Assembly: GCA_001802645.1 (NCBI GenBank)
Contig: MGZJ01000036.1
Span: 91,038-155,037 of the forward strand
Source: Geobacteraceae bacterium GWC2_53_11
GTDB taxonomy: Bacteria; Desulfobacterota; Desulfuromonadia; Geobacterales; Pseudopelobacteraceae
Direction of reading: 5' to 3'
Length of the DNA: 64,000 nt
Part shown: piece after piece, positions 15,700 through 23,250 of the stretch
Position numbering within the stretch: the first letter of the stretch is position 1
Layout: every line of letters begins with the position of its first letter
Translations under genes and position numbers: made by a program
Notes under the pieces: generated by a model
The model's input: the letters and a program-made list of their open reading frames with translations, nothing else
Told to the model about the DNA's origin: nothing
The model's database searches: none

Positions 15700-17046
15700 A
15701 TGGACATCATCATTGTACTGGAATTTTTGGTTATCATTGCGTGCCTGCTGGCAGGTGCCCGGTACGGCGGCTACGGCCTTGGGTTAATCAGCGGCCTTGG
15801 TCTCCTCGCCTTTGCCTTTATTTTCCATCTTGCCCCCGGCAAACCCCCGGTCGATGTACTGCTCACCATTATGGCGGTTATCGGCTGCGCCTCGGTGCTG
15901 CAAACCGCCGGTGGCCTCAACGTGATGATGCGCGTCGCCGAACGGATATTGCGGCGCAATCCCAAGTACGTCACCCTGCTCGCCCCGATCACCACCTGGA
16001 CACTCACGGTCATGTGCGGCACCGGCCATGTGGTCTACACAATGTTCCCCATCATCTATGACATCGCCATCAAAGAAGGTGTCCGCCCCGAACGCCCCAT
16101 GGCGGCGGCGTCGGTTGCCTCCCAGATGGGGATCTGCGCTTCTCCCGTATCCGTGGCAGTCGTCTCTATGGTTGCCATCCTGTCAAAATCCACTCATCCG
16201 GTCAGCTTGTTGCAATTGTTAAGCATCAGCATTCCCGCCACCTTCTGCGGCGTCATAATGACAGCCCTCTGGAGCCTCAAGCGTGGCAAGGATCTGGAAA
16301 ACGATCCGGCGTTCCAGGCCAAAATACAGGATCCGGCCCAAAAGAATTACATCTATGGTGAATCCACCACCCTGCTGGACAAGGTTTTCCCTAAAGAAGC
16401 CTACTGGTCAGCCTGGATTTTCTTCGCCGCCATCGCAGTTGTCGTTGTACTCGGTGCTTTCCCCGAACTGCGCCCGATCTTCGGCGCTGTCGGAAAAACA
16501 AAACCACTCTCCATGAACATAGCCATCCAGATGATGATGCTGTCTGCCGGAGCAATCATTCTTATTACCTGCTGCAAAGGCAAGATACAGGAGATCACCA
16601 ACGGCACCGTTTTTAAGGCCGGCATGGTCGCTGTCATATCAATCTTCGGCGTAGCCTGGATGGCCGACACCTTTTTTGAAGCGCACTTTGAATTATTGAA
16701 AGGATCACTTGCCGGAATCGTGGCCACCAAGCCATGGACTTATGCCATCGTCCTGTTTATCGTCTCCAAGTTCGTTAACAGCCAGGCCGCAGCAGTAGCA
16801 GCCATGGCTCCGTTGGGTGTCAGCCTCGGCGTCGATCCCTTGATGATGATCGCCTTCTTTTCCGCCAGCTACGGCTACTTCATCCTGCCGACCTACGCCA
16901 GCGATCTGGCCTGCATCGGCTTCGACCGTTCCGGCACCACCCGCATCGGCAAGTTCATCATCAATCACAGCTTTATTATTCCGGGTATAATTGGTGTCGC
17001 TACCGGCTGCGGCGTGGGCTATCTGCTGGTGAAAATGCTGTACTAA
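15700..17046 (+). CDS. dcuB: Anaerobic C4-dicarboxylate transporter, Dcu family
   Basis: A 448-residue inner-membrane carrier with about ten to twelve helices. The stretches RRNPKYVTLLAPITTW, ASQMGICASPVSVAVVSM, VFKAGMVAVISIFGVAWMADTF and GTTRIGKFIINHSF align with E. coli DcuA/DcuB, which exchange fumarate, malate or aspartate for succinate under anaerobic conditions. The closest subtype (A or B) cannot be fixed by eye. It is monocistronic, with enhancer-like repeats and a sigma-54 promoter upstream and a strong hairpin downstream, and is followed by a kinase/activator pair that probably regulates it. Confidence 0.85.
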   Translation: MDIIIVLEFLVIIACLLAGARYGGYGLGLISGLGLLAFAFIFHLAPGKPPVDVLLTIMAVIGCASVLQTAGGLNVMMRVAERILRRNPKYVTLLAPITTWTLTVMCGTGHVVYTMFPIIYDIAIKEGVRPERPMAAASVASQMGICASPVSVAVVSMVAILSKSTHPVSLLQLLSISIPATFCGVIMTALWSLKRGKDLENDPAFQAKIQDPAQKNYIYGESTTLLDKVFPKEAYWSAWIFFAAIAVVVVLGAFPELRPIFGAVGKTKPLSMNIAIQMMMLSAGAIILITCCKGKIQEITNGTVFKAGMVAVISIFGVAWMADTFFEAHFELLKGSLAGIVATKPWTYAIVLFIVSKFVNSQAAAVAAMAPLGVSLGVDPLMMIAFFSASYGYFILPTYASDLACIGFDRSGTTRIGKFIINHSFIIPGIIGVATGCGVGYLLVKMLY

Positions 17047-17078
17047 TACGGAACCGCACCAGCACCAGTATTAACTAT

Positions 17079-17110
17079 TGAAAAGGCGGCCATATGGTCG
17101 CCTTTTCAGT
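17079..17110 (+). terminator. Terminator after the Dcu carrier
   Basis: TGAAAAGGCG and CGCCTTTTCA form a perfect ten-base-pair stem, and the interior CCATATGG is itself self-complementary. The A/T-rich base of the stem makes it plausible in both directions. Confidence 0.75.
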
Positions 17111-17152
17111 TTCGTAAACTGCCGGTTCGTATGATAGAGTTAGTACATAACG

Positions 17153-17245
17153 CCCCCTGTCCCCCTCTTAGCTTAAGAGGGGGGACGCAGATGCAACATC
17201 ACATCGTAGCGTCCCTCCCCTTAATTAAGGGGAGGACAGGTGGGG
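17153..17245. repeat. Composite palindromic element (REP/MITE-like)
   Basis: Two hairpins are nested in an outer inverted repeat. The first is CCCCCTCTTA / TAAGAGGGGG with a GCT loop (17161-17183), the second is CTCCCCTTAATTAAGGGGAG, a perfect 20-base palindrome (17215-17234). GGACGC pairs with GCGTCC between them, and CCCCCTGTCC pairs with GGACAGGTGGGG at the outside. The symmetry suggests a dispersed extragenic palindrome rather than a regulatory site. Confidence 0.65.
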
Positions 17246-17288
17246 TTACGACTCATTTATGGTTTAATTTCATTCAGGAAACGCTCCT

Positions 17289-19067
17289 ATGTCATATTCA
17301 AACCATACTTTTTCTCAACAAATAACGACTCTTCTCCGGTTCGGGCTTCTGCTTCTGCTGCCACTGCTGATTTTATCCCCACCCCACCCTGCCATGGCCG
17401 CACCCGCTACGAAAAACGAACCCCAAGTGATTATTATCGGCGGTGACCGGGATTACCCCCCCTATGAATTCATCGACAAGGACGGCCAACCTGCCGGCTA
17501 TAATGTCGAGCTGACGCGCACCATCGCCGAGGTCATGGGGATGCGGGTCGAGATTCGCCTGGGCGGGTGGGCAGAGATGCGCCGGGCGCTGCAAAGCGGG
17601 GAGGTAGACGCGCTGCAGGGAATGTCCTGGTCGCAGGAACGCGCCGGAGAGGTGGACTTCTCCCTCCCCCACACCGTAGTCAACCATGCCGTATTTGCCC
17701 GTAGCAACTCCCCTGCGGTCGGCTCTCTTGATGATCTGGCCGGGCGAACCGTGGCTGTCCACCGTTTGGGCATCATGCACGACTACCTGGTCAAAAACGG
17801 TTCACAAGCACGCCTGGTGCTGACCGATACACCGGCGGATGCCATGCGCATGGTCGCGGACGGTAAAACCGATTTTGCCGTGGTAGCCATTGTGCCGGGA
17901 ATGTACCTGATCCGCGAGCTGAAGCTTGGCAACGTTCTGCCGGTGGTGCGCAACGTGGCGACGCATCGTTACTGTTATGCCGTGGACAAGGGGGATGCCG
18001 AACTGCTCTCCCGCCTGAACGAGGGACTGGCAATCCTCAAGAAAACCGGGCAGTACGAAAAAATATACAACAAGTGGCTGGGGGTGCTGGAACCCCAACA
18101 TGTGGACCTGCGCACCACGGTCAAATACGCCGCCGTGGTGGTCGTGCCGCTGCTGCTCCTTCTCGGCGGATTCGCCCTCTGGTCACGTACGCTCCACCGC
18201 CAGGTGGCCCTGCGCACCGCCGACCTGACCAGGGAAATTGCCGAGCGGTGTCATGCGGAAGAGGAACTGCGGCAGGGTCAGCAGCAACTGGTGCAGGCCG
18301 ACAAGATGGCCGCCCTGGGAATCCTCGTATCCGGTGTGGCCCACGAGATCAACAACCCGACAGGCCTGATTCTGCTGGAAGCGCCGACGGTAAAGCGGTT
18401 TTTCGCCGACGCCTCTAAAGTTTTGGATCAGTATTACCGGGACAACGGCGACTTTACCTGCGGCGGCCTCCCCTATTCACGCATGCGGGAGGAAATTCCG
18501 CGCAGTCTGGACAAGCTGCAGGATGCGGGAAAACGCATCAAGCGCATTGTGGACGACCTTAAGGATTTTGCCCGCAATGGAGATGTTTCCTGTTCCGAAC
18601 TGGTTGATTTAAACAGCGTCGCCCAGGCCGCCGTGCGCCTTGTCGAACCTTCCATCCACAAGGCAACTACCCGCTTTACCGTTTCCTACAGTGAACATCT
18701 CCCGCAATTTTGCGGCAATGCCCAGCGCATCGAACAGGTACTGGTCAATCTGATTCTGAACGCCTGCCAGGCGCTGCCCGACACGGAGAAAGCCATCGAA
18801 CTTGCAACGTATTGCGACACAGCACGTTCTACGGTAACCTTCCGGCTGCGCGACGAAGGAAGCGGCATATCTCCCGAGCATCTGGCACATCTGACCGACC
18901 CGTTCTTCACAACCAAGCGGGACAGCGGCGGCACCGGGCTTGGCCTGTCAGTTTCGGCCGGCATCGTGAAAGAGCATGGCGGCACCATGACGTTCGATTC
19001 AATCCCCGGCAGCGAAACTGTGGTGACGCTGACCCTTCCCGCGTATAACAAGGAATCACTCTCATGA
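17289..19067 (+). CDS. Sensor histidine kinase with periplasmic substrate-binding domain
   Basis: A 592-residue membrane kinase. A signal peptide is followed by a type 3 solute-binding domain (about 50-265; starts VIIIGGDRDYPPYEFIDKDG), one transmembrane helix (about 277-297), a coiled coil, the phospho-acceptor H-box VAHEINNPTG (His near 351) and an ATPase domain with RDEGSGIS and GGTGLGLS. The sensor domain probably binds a small carboxylate or amino acid directly in the periplasm. Its stop overlaps the start of the response regulator by four bases, and a C4-dicarboxylate carrier lies upstream, so control of that carrier is likely. Confidence 0.9.
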   Translation: MSYSNHTFSQQITTLLRFGLLLLLPLLILSPPHPAMAAPATKNEPQVIIIGGDRDYPPYEFIDKDGQPAGYNVELTRTIAEVMGMRVEIRLGGWAEMRRALQSGEVDALQGMSWSQERAGEVDFSLPHTVVNHAVFARSNSPAVGSLDDLAGRTVAVHRLGIMHDYLVKNGSQARLVLTDTPADAMRMVADGKTDFAVVAIVPGMYLIRELKLGNVLPVVRNVATHRYCYAVDKGDAELLSRLNEGLAILKKTGQYEKIYNKWLGVLEPQHVDLRTTVKYAAVVVVPLLLLLGGFALWSRTLHRQVALRTADLTREIAERCHAEEELRQGQQQLVQADKMAALGILVSGVAHEINNPTGLILLEAPTVKRFFADASKVLDQYYRDNGDFTCGGLPYSRMREEIPRSLDKLQDAGKRIKRIVDDLKDFARNGDVSCSELVDLNSVAQAAVRLVEPSIHKATTRFTVSYSEHLPQFCGNAQRIEQVLVNLILNACQALPDTEKAIELATYCDTARSTVTFRLRDEGSGISPEHLAHLTDPFFTTKRDSGGTGLGLSVSAGIVKEHGGTMTFDSIPGSETVVTLTLPAYNKESLS

Positions 19068-20479
19068 ACGATACCCCTTACCCCGATTTCGGCGTTCTGC
19101 TGGTGGACGACGAGCCGGACTGGCTCAGTTCCCTGGCCCTGACGCTGGAGAGCTGTGCCGGCATCAGCAACATCTCCACCGGCAGCGACAGCCGCCAGGT
19201 CATGGCGATCCTCGACAAGGGAAACATCGGCCTGGTGCTGCTGGACCTGACCATGCCGCAGCTTTCCGGAGAGGAACTGCTGGCGCAGATAGCCGAGCAC
19301 CACCCTGAGATCGTCACCATCGTCATCAGCGGCCTGAACCAGCTGGAAACCGCCGTACGCTGCATGCGCAAGGGCGCCTTTGACTATTTCGTCAAGACCG
19401 ACGACCAGGACCGCATGATCGGCGGAGTGCTGCGGGCGATACGGATGCAGGAGCTGCAGCGCGACCATCGCGAGATGGCCAGCCGCCTCAATGCACCGGA
19501 TATCCGTCATCCAGAGGCCTTTGCCCCCATCATCACAACCGACCGGGCCATGCTTTCACTGTTTGCCTATGTGGAGGCGGTCGCCAAAAGCCCTCAACCG
19601 CTGCTGATCACCGGCGAAAGCGGCGTCGGCAAAGAGTTGATCGCCCGCGCCACCCATCGCTTAAGCGGCTGCCACGGCAAACTGGTTACGGTTAATGTGG
19701 CCGGACTGGACGACACGGTATTTGCCGACACCCTGTTCGGCCACCTGCGCGGCGCCTACACCGGCGCTGATCAACCCCGGCGCGGCATGATCGAGGAAGC
19801 TGCCGACGGCACCCTGTTTCTGGACGAAATCGGCGACCTCTCCATCGCCTCGCAGGTCAAGCTGCTGCGCCTGCTTCAGGAGGGGGAATACTTTCCGCTC
19901 GGCAGTGATCTCCCCAAGCGGCTTAAAGCCAGGATCGTTGTCGCGACCCACCAGGATCTGTCGGCAAAAGAGGCTGCAGGCTCCTTCCGCCGCGACCTCT
20001 ACTACCGCCTGCACACCCATCAGGTGCATATCCCGCCGCTCAGGGAACGGCGCGGCGATATCCCGCTGCTGCTGGAACATTTTTGCGAGGAAGCGGCCAA
20101 AGCCCTGAACAAGCCGCGACCGCTGCAACCCAAGGGACTGATCCCCCTGCTAACCGGCTACCCCTTTCCCGGTAATGTGCGCGAGCTGAAAGCCATGATC
20201 TACGACGCGGTCAGCCAACAGCGCGAACAAGCCCTGCCGTTGGAACCATTCCTGCGAATAATAGGACGCTCCCACCCGGAGCATGCTGCAATCGGTGCCC
20301 AGCCGGATCGGCACAACCCTTTTGCCAGTTTTGAGGAATTGCCAACCTTCAGTGATGCCGCGGCCTTCCTGGTGCTGGAAGCCATGGAACGGGCCGGCAA
20401 CAATCAGACTACGGCGGCCCGTCTTCTGGGCATTTCCCAGCCGGCTCTCTCCAAGCGATTGAAAATGATCAAAGGGTAA
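19064..20479 (+). CDS. NtrC-family sigma-54-dependent response regulator
   Basis: A 471-residue activator with a receiver domain (phospho-acceptor Asp near residue 60 in LLDLTMPQ), an AAA+ domain with Walker A GESGVGKE (about 184) and the sigma-54 contact loop GAYTGA (about 231, canonical GAFTGA with F replaced by Y), and a Fis-type helix-turn-helix at 430-471. It is translationally coupled to the kinase. The tandem ATAAC-N5-GTTAT sites and -24/-12 promoter before the Dcu carrier are its likely targets. A strong terminator follows. Confidence 0.92.
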   Translation: MNDTPYPDFGVLLVDDEPDWLSSLALTLESCAGISNISTGSDSRQVMAILDKGNIGLVLLDLTMPQLSGEELLAQIAEHHPEIVTIVISGLNQLETAVRCMRKGAFDYFVKTDDQDRMIGGVLRAIRMQELQRDHREMASRLNAPDIRHPEAFAPIITTDRAMLSLFAYVEAVAKSPQPLLITGESGVGKELIARATHRLSGCHGKLVTVNVAGLDDTVFADTLFGHLRGAYTGADQPRRGMIEEAADGTLFLDEIGDLSIASQVKLLRLLQEGEYFPLGSDLPKRLKARIVVATHQDLSAKEAAGSFRRDLYYRLHTHQVHIPPLRERRGDIPLLLEHFCEEAAKALNKPRPLQPKGLIPLLTGYPFPGNVRELKAMIYDAVSQQREQALPLEPFLRIIGRSHPEHAAIGAQPDRHNPFASFEELPTFSDAAAFLVLEAMERAGNNQTTAARLLGISQPALSKRLKMIKG

Positions 20480-20525
20480 TCTGTTTTCCGTTACCCTTTG
20501 CCGGTAGCATAAAGAGATGTACTCG

Positions 20526-20557
20526 GACGGCCTGATCAAATCGGGCCGTCTTTTTTT
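20526..20557 (+). terminator. Rho-independent terminator
   Basis: GACGGCCTGAT and ATCGGGCCGTC form an 11-base-pair stem (one T-G pair) with a three-base loop, followed by seven T. It ends the kinase/regulator operon. Confidence 0.9.
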
Positions 20558-20802
20558 CTGCTACAACAGCCCCGCTTCCCCTCCCCTTCAACAATTCCAC
20601 GCTTCAACGACCTGGTCATCAATCACCAATGTGCCCTCTCGACAGCTAAAATGCAGATTATCAGCTAAATATACTTAGCATTTTTTACTGAGTTATATTA
20701 AAGATAACAAAATTGCACCAAGGATAGCTTGCATGAAAGCGGGCTGCCCTGAAAGCTGGCTCAGCCAGGCTAGCCCGCACACACCAATACCGGACACTAA
20801 CC
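20558..20802. other. AT-rich leader region before the lasso cluster
   Basis: With the terminator, this makes a gap of over 300 bases between stop 20479 and start 20803. No gene is convincing. It holds a short inverted repeat GCTAA/TTAGC (20664-20679) followed by six T, and AT-rich sequence where the promoter of the first lasso operon should lie. No clear -35/-10 pair stands out. Confidence 0.45.
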
Positions 20803-21582
20803 ATGATAACCACGGTCAAGCAGTATGGCGAAATCCGAACCGGAACTAATTACCTGCGGGCGTTGATTCAGCGCAACTACCACGACGTTCACGTCCTGAG
20901 CTACATCCTGGGCAACAAGCACTCTCCACCCGTGCCGTTCGACTCAATCCGGGAACAAGCGGCGCAGACAGACGACCCCGCGTTCAACTTTGTATCAACC
21001 GCAACCTTTGCGCAGCGCGGCGGAGCGTCCCATCCCAGGGATCTGACCCAGCACGCGGAACTTGTCAGACGTGCCCCCCATATCGCCCGGGCGTATGCAA
21101 ACGGTGAGCTCGGTTTCCTGATAACGATCAAAGACCCGTACGCATGGATCGTCAGCGCTGCCAGGTTCAATGGGTGGATCCGGGGTGATGAACCGTTACA
21201 GGAGTGGAGCATGGAGTTCATGCGGGAGGCATGCCTCGGCTACAACCGGAATTACCGGGCATGGATTTCGTTTGTGCGGGCGCATGAATCACATGCGCGA
21301 CTCATCAGATACGAAGATCTGCTGGCCGATCCGGAACAGGTCATGTCGGATATCGCCGCGCAATTCGGCTGGCACCGCTCCGGCGTTTTTGAAACAATTC
21401 CGGCGATTATAGAGCCGACCCACTGGGATCATCTGCCGGTGGTCGAGGCGCCCGACACATTCCAGCCGTCGTATTACGCGAACGGCGAATACATGCAACG
21501 ATTGCCGGAAACCCACCTGCGCGTGATCAACGACCTGATGGACTGGGAACTGCTGAGCGAGTGTGGATATGAGCAGCTATGA
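20803..21582 (+). CDS. Sulfotransferase-domain protein (lasso cluster)
   Basis: A 259-residue protein with a divergent sulfotransferase plan: a P-loop-like phosphosulfate loop at the very N-terminus (YGEIRTGTNYLRALI), the 3'-phosphate-binding segment KDPYAWIVSAARF and the late RYEDLLADPEQVMSDIA helix typical of PAPS-dependent sulfotransferases. It would move sulfate from PAPS to a hydroxyl or amine. It opens the first operon of the lasso cluster, followed by the leader-binding protein, so the lasso peptide is the natural candidate substrate; this is inference. No good ribosome site precedes the ATG. Confidence 0.72.
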   Translation: MITTVKQYGEIRTGTNYLRALIQRNYHDVHVLSYILGNKHSPPVPFDSIREQAAQTDDPAFNFVSTATFAQRGGASHPRDLTQHAELVRRAPHIARAYANGELGFLITIKDPYAWIVSAARFNGWIRGDEPLQEWSMEFMREACLGYNRNYRAWISFVRAHESHARLIRYEDLLADPEQVMSDIAAQFGWHRSGVFETIPAIIEPTHWDHLPVVEAPDTFQPSYYANGEYMQRLPETHLRVINDLMDWELLSECGYEQL

Positions 21583-21655
21583 CCAGGAACTGAAGACAGA
21601 CGAACATATTACTTCCCTGCTACAGCGGGAATATCACCATTATCCAGGAGTAGCC

Positions 21656-21946
21656 ATGACAACCGCGCGCATTACCAGTGACAGCACGATCAGCCAGATT
21701 GAAGACATCGTCGCCAGCGACATTGACAACGAAAAGGTGATGATGAGCATCGAAAAAGGACAATACTTTGGTCTTGAGCCGACCGGCAGCCGCATCTGGG
21801 AGATGATCGAAACCCCTGTCAGGGTGTCGGTTCTTATCGATACCCTGACAGGGCAATACGACGTGGACCGGGAAACCTGCGAACGGGATTTGCTGGCCTT
21901 TATCGGCGAACTGGATGAAGCCGGAATCATACAGGTCCACGCGTAA
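21656..21946 (+). CDS. Lasso leader-recognition protein B1 (PqqD family)
   Basis: A 96-residue PqqD-like RiPP recognition element. The start at 21656 has AGGAG five bases upstream and gives the usual family length of about 90; an upstream in-frame ATG at 21563 lies in the sulfotransferase gene. The core pattern runs MMSIEKGQYFGLEPTGSRIW, then LIDTLTGQYDVDRETCERDLLAFIGELDEAGII. In lasso systems B1 binds the precursor leader (its YxxP or WxxP motif) and delivers it to the B2 protease. The stop is one base before the next start. Confidence 0.88.
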   Translation: MTTARITSDSTISQIEDIVASDIDNEKVMMSIEKGQYFGLEPTGSRIWEMIETPVRVSVLIDTLTGQYDVDRETCERDLLAFIGELDEAGIIQVHA

Positions 21947-21947
21947 C

Positions 21948-23219
21948 ATGCCCACCGCAGCAATGCCCATGAAACGGCTGTTAAAATTCTTCACCCAACA
22001 GTACCTGCGGCGTTCCCTGCCGCACGGGATCGTGTCCTGGCGCTACCTGTTTCCCCATCCCGCGCCCAACGTGTGCATCCATCGGCAGTTGTGGCTTTTG
22101 GGGAGACACCCCCGCCTGCCGCTCCCCCTGTATCTGTTCGGAGAGTGTTTCCTGTGGCTGCGCTGGGTGTCGTTTGCCTGCTTGCGGAGCTGCTGGCGCG
22201 TGGTGCTGTATCGTGGCGCGGAAATTAGCCAATGGGAAGGGATTGGCACCGCCACCCTGTTTCTGCGGGTACTGGTCATGGGTCTTGCTCATTGCATTCC
22301 GCCCGGAGAAATCGTCACGTTCGGACTATACCGGCTCGGCTTACGACAGCAGGCGTGGAATTATATCTTTTTCCACGAAACGCACGCCTTTCATCGTTGG
22401 CGCGATGTCCGGCCCGGCGCAAGCGCGGCGATGCTGACCCTTATACAGGACAAATCCGGCCTGGCCGACCTGCTCGCCAGCCACGGAGTGCCGATGGTGC
22501 CGACTCTGGGAGTGCTCCCGCGCAATGCGCAGCTTGACCCGACACCTTACCTTCACGCCACCCCGCGGCTCTTCTGCAAACCGCGACACGGTTCCGCCAG
22601 CCGCGATAACTTTGTGATCGAACGCCGGGGCTTTGGAAATGCCCCTGTTATTTTTACTATTGCCAGCGGTATAAAAACCCAGCTGACAAGTCTGGACGCT
22701 TTGCACAAGGCCGTTGGCAGTGATGATTTTCTTGTTCAGCCGGTCATGATCAACCACCCGTTGTTCGCACCGCTCGTTCCATCGGAGGATGCGGTTATCC
22801 TGCGCATCATCACCGAACACCATCCGGCCCAAGACGTGCACTGCTACTGCGCGACACTGGAGATACCGCATCCGTCGGATGACGGCAAGCATTGCCATAC
22901 GATTTTGCCGGTCGAACCGGCCTCCGGCCTGATTCTCCCTTTTCCCGGACAGCGGTTGCCCGCTCCGGCACTGGCGCGGCATGACGCCCTGTTTGCCCGG
23001 CTGGAAAATTGCGACGTTCCGTTCTGGGACGAGATCAAAACAAGCGCCAAGGCGGCCCACCGGCAACTTCCCGGATTGTTCGCCATCGCCTGGGATTACG
23101 TCATCACCCCCGATGGCCCGCTTATGCTGGAAGGCAACAGCGGCTGGGGAGCAACCACGCCGCAGATCTTGTACGGGGGACTATTGAGAGAAAATCCCCC
23201 CTTTGTAAAAGAGAATTAA
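21948..23219 (+). CDS. ATP-grasp protein (sugar-transfer-associated type)
   Basis: A 423-residue protein whose C-terminal half has the ATP-grasp pattern: a lysine strand FCKPRHGSASRDNFVIE, a hinge around DDFLVQPVMINHP, and the metal-binding LMLEGNSGWG near the end. The N-terminal part has a hydrophobic stretch (GECFLWLRWVSFACL) and resembles the sugar-transfer-associated ATP-grasp proteins that sit in carbohydrate and RiPP clusters. ATP-grasp enzymes ligate a carboxylate to an amine or thiol via an acyl phosphate. Here it may add a building block to the lasso peptide, but that is inference. It starts one base after B1 ends. Confidence 0.75.
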   Translation: MPTAAMPMKRLLKFFTQQYLRRSLPHGIVSWRYLFPHPAPNVCIHRQLWLLGRHPRLPLPLYLFGECFLWLRWVSFACLRSCWRVVLYRGAEISQWEGIGTATLFLRVLVMGLAHCIPPGEIVTFGLYRLGLRQQAWNYIFFHETHAFHRWRDVRPGASAAMLTLIQDKSGLADLLASHGVPMVPTLGVLPRNAQLDPTPYLHATPRLFCKPRHGSASRDNFVIERRGFGNAPVIFTIASGIKTQLTSLDALHKAVGSDDFLVQPVMINHPLFAPLVPSEDAVILRIITEHHPAQDVHCYCATLEIPHPSDDGKHCHTILPVEPASGLILPFPGQRLPAPALARHDALFARLENCDVPFWDEIKTSAKAAHRQLPGLFAIAWDYVITPDGPLMLEGNSGWGATTPQILYGGLLRENPPFVKEN

Positions 23220-23250
23220 GAAGCAAAATTTCAGGAGAAGCGAGCCAGCC

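Noticed and set aside
17215..17234. The 20-base palindrome considered as a sigma-54 activator site or operator.
   Set aside because: It is part of a larger nested palindromic element and is unlike the ATAAC-N5-GTTAT sites; a dispersed repeat explains it better.
20733..20849. A 38-codon reading frame with AAGGA upstream just before the first lasso operon, considered as a second precursor or leader peptide.
   Set aside because: It has no WxxP/YxxP motif, no plausible Thr(-2)-core pattern, and overlaps the sulfotransferase start in another frame.
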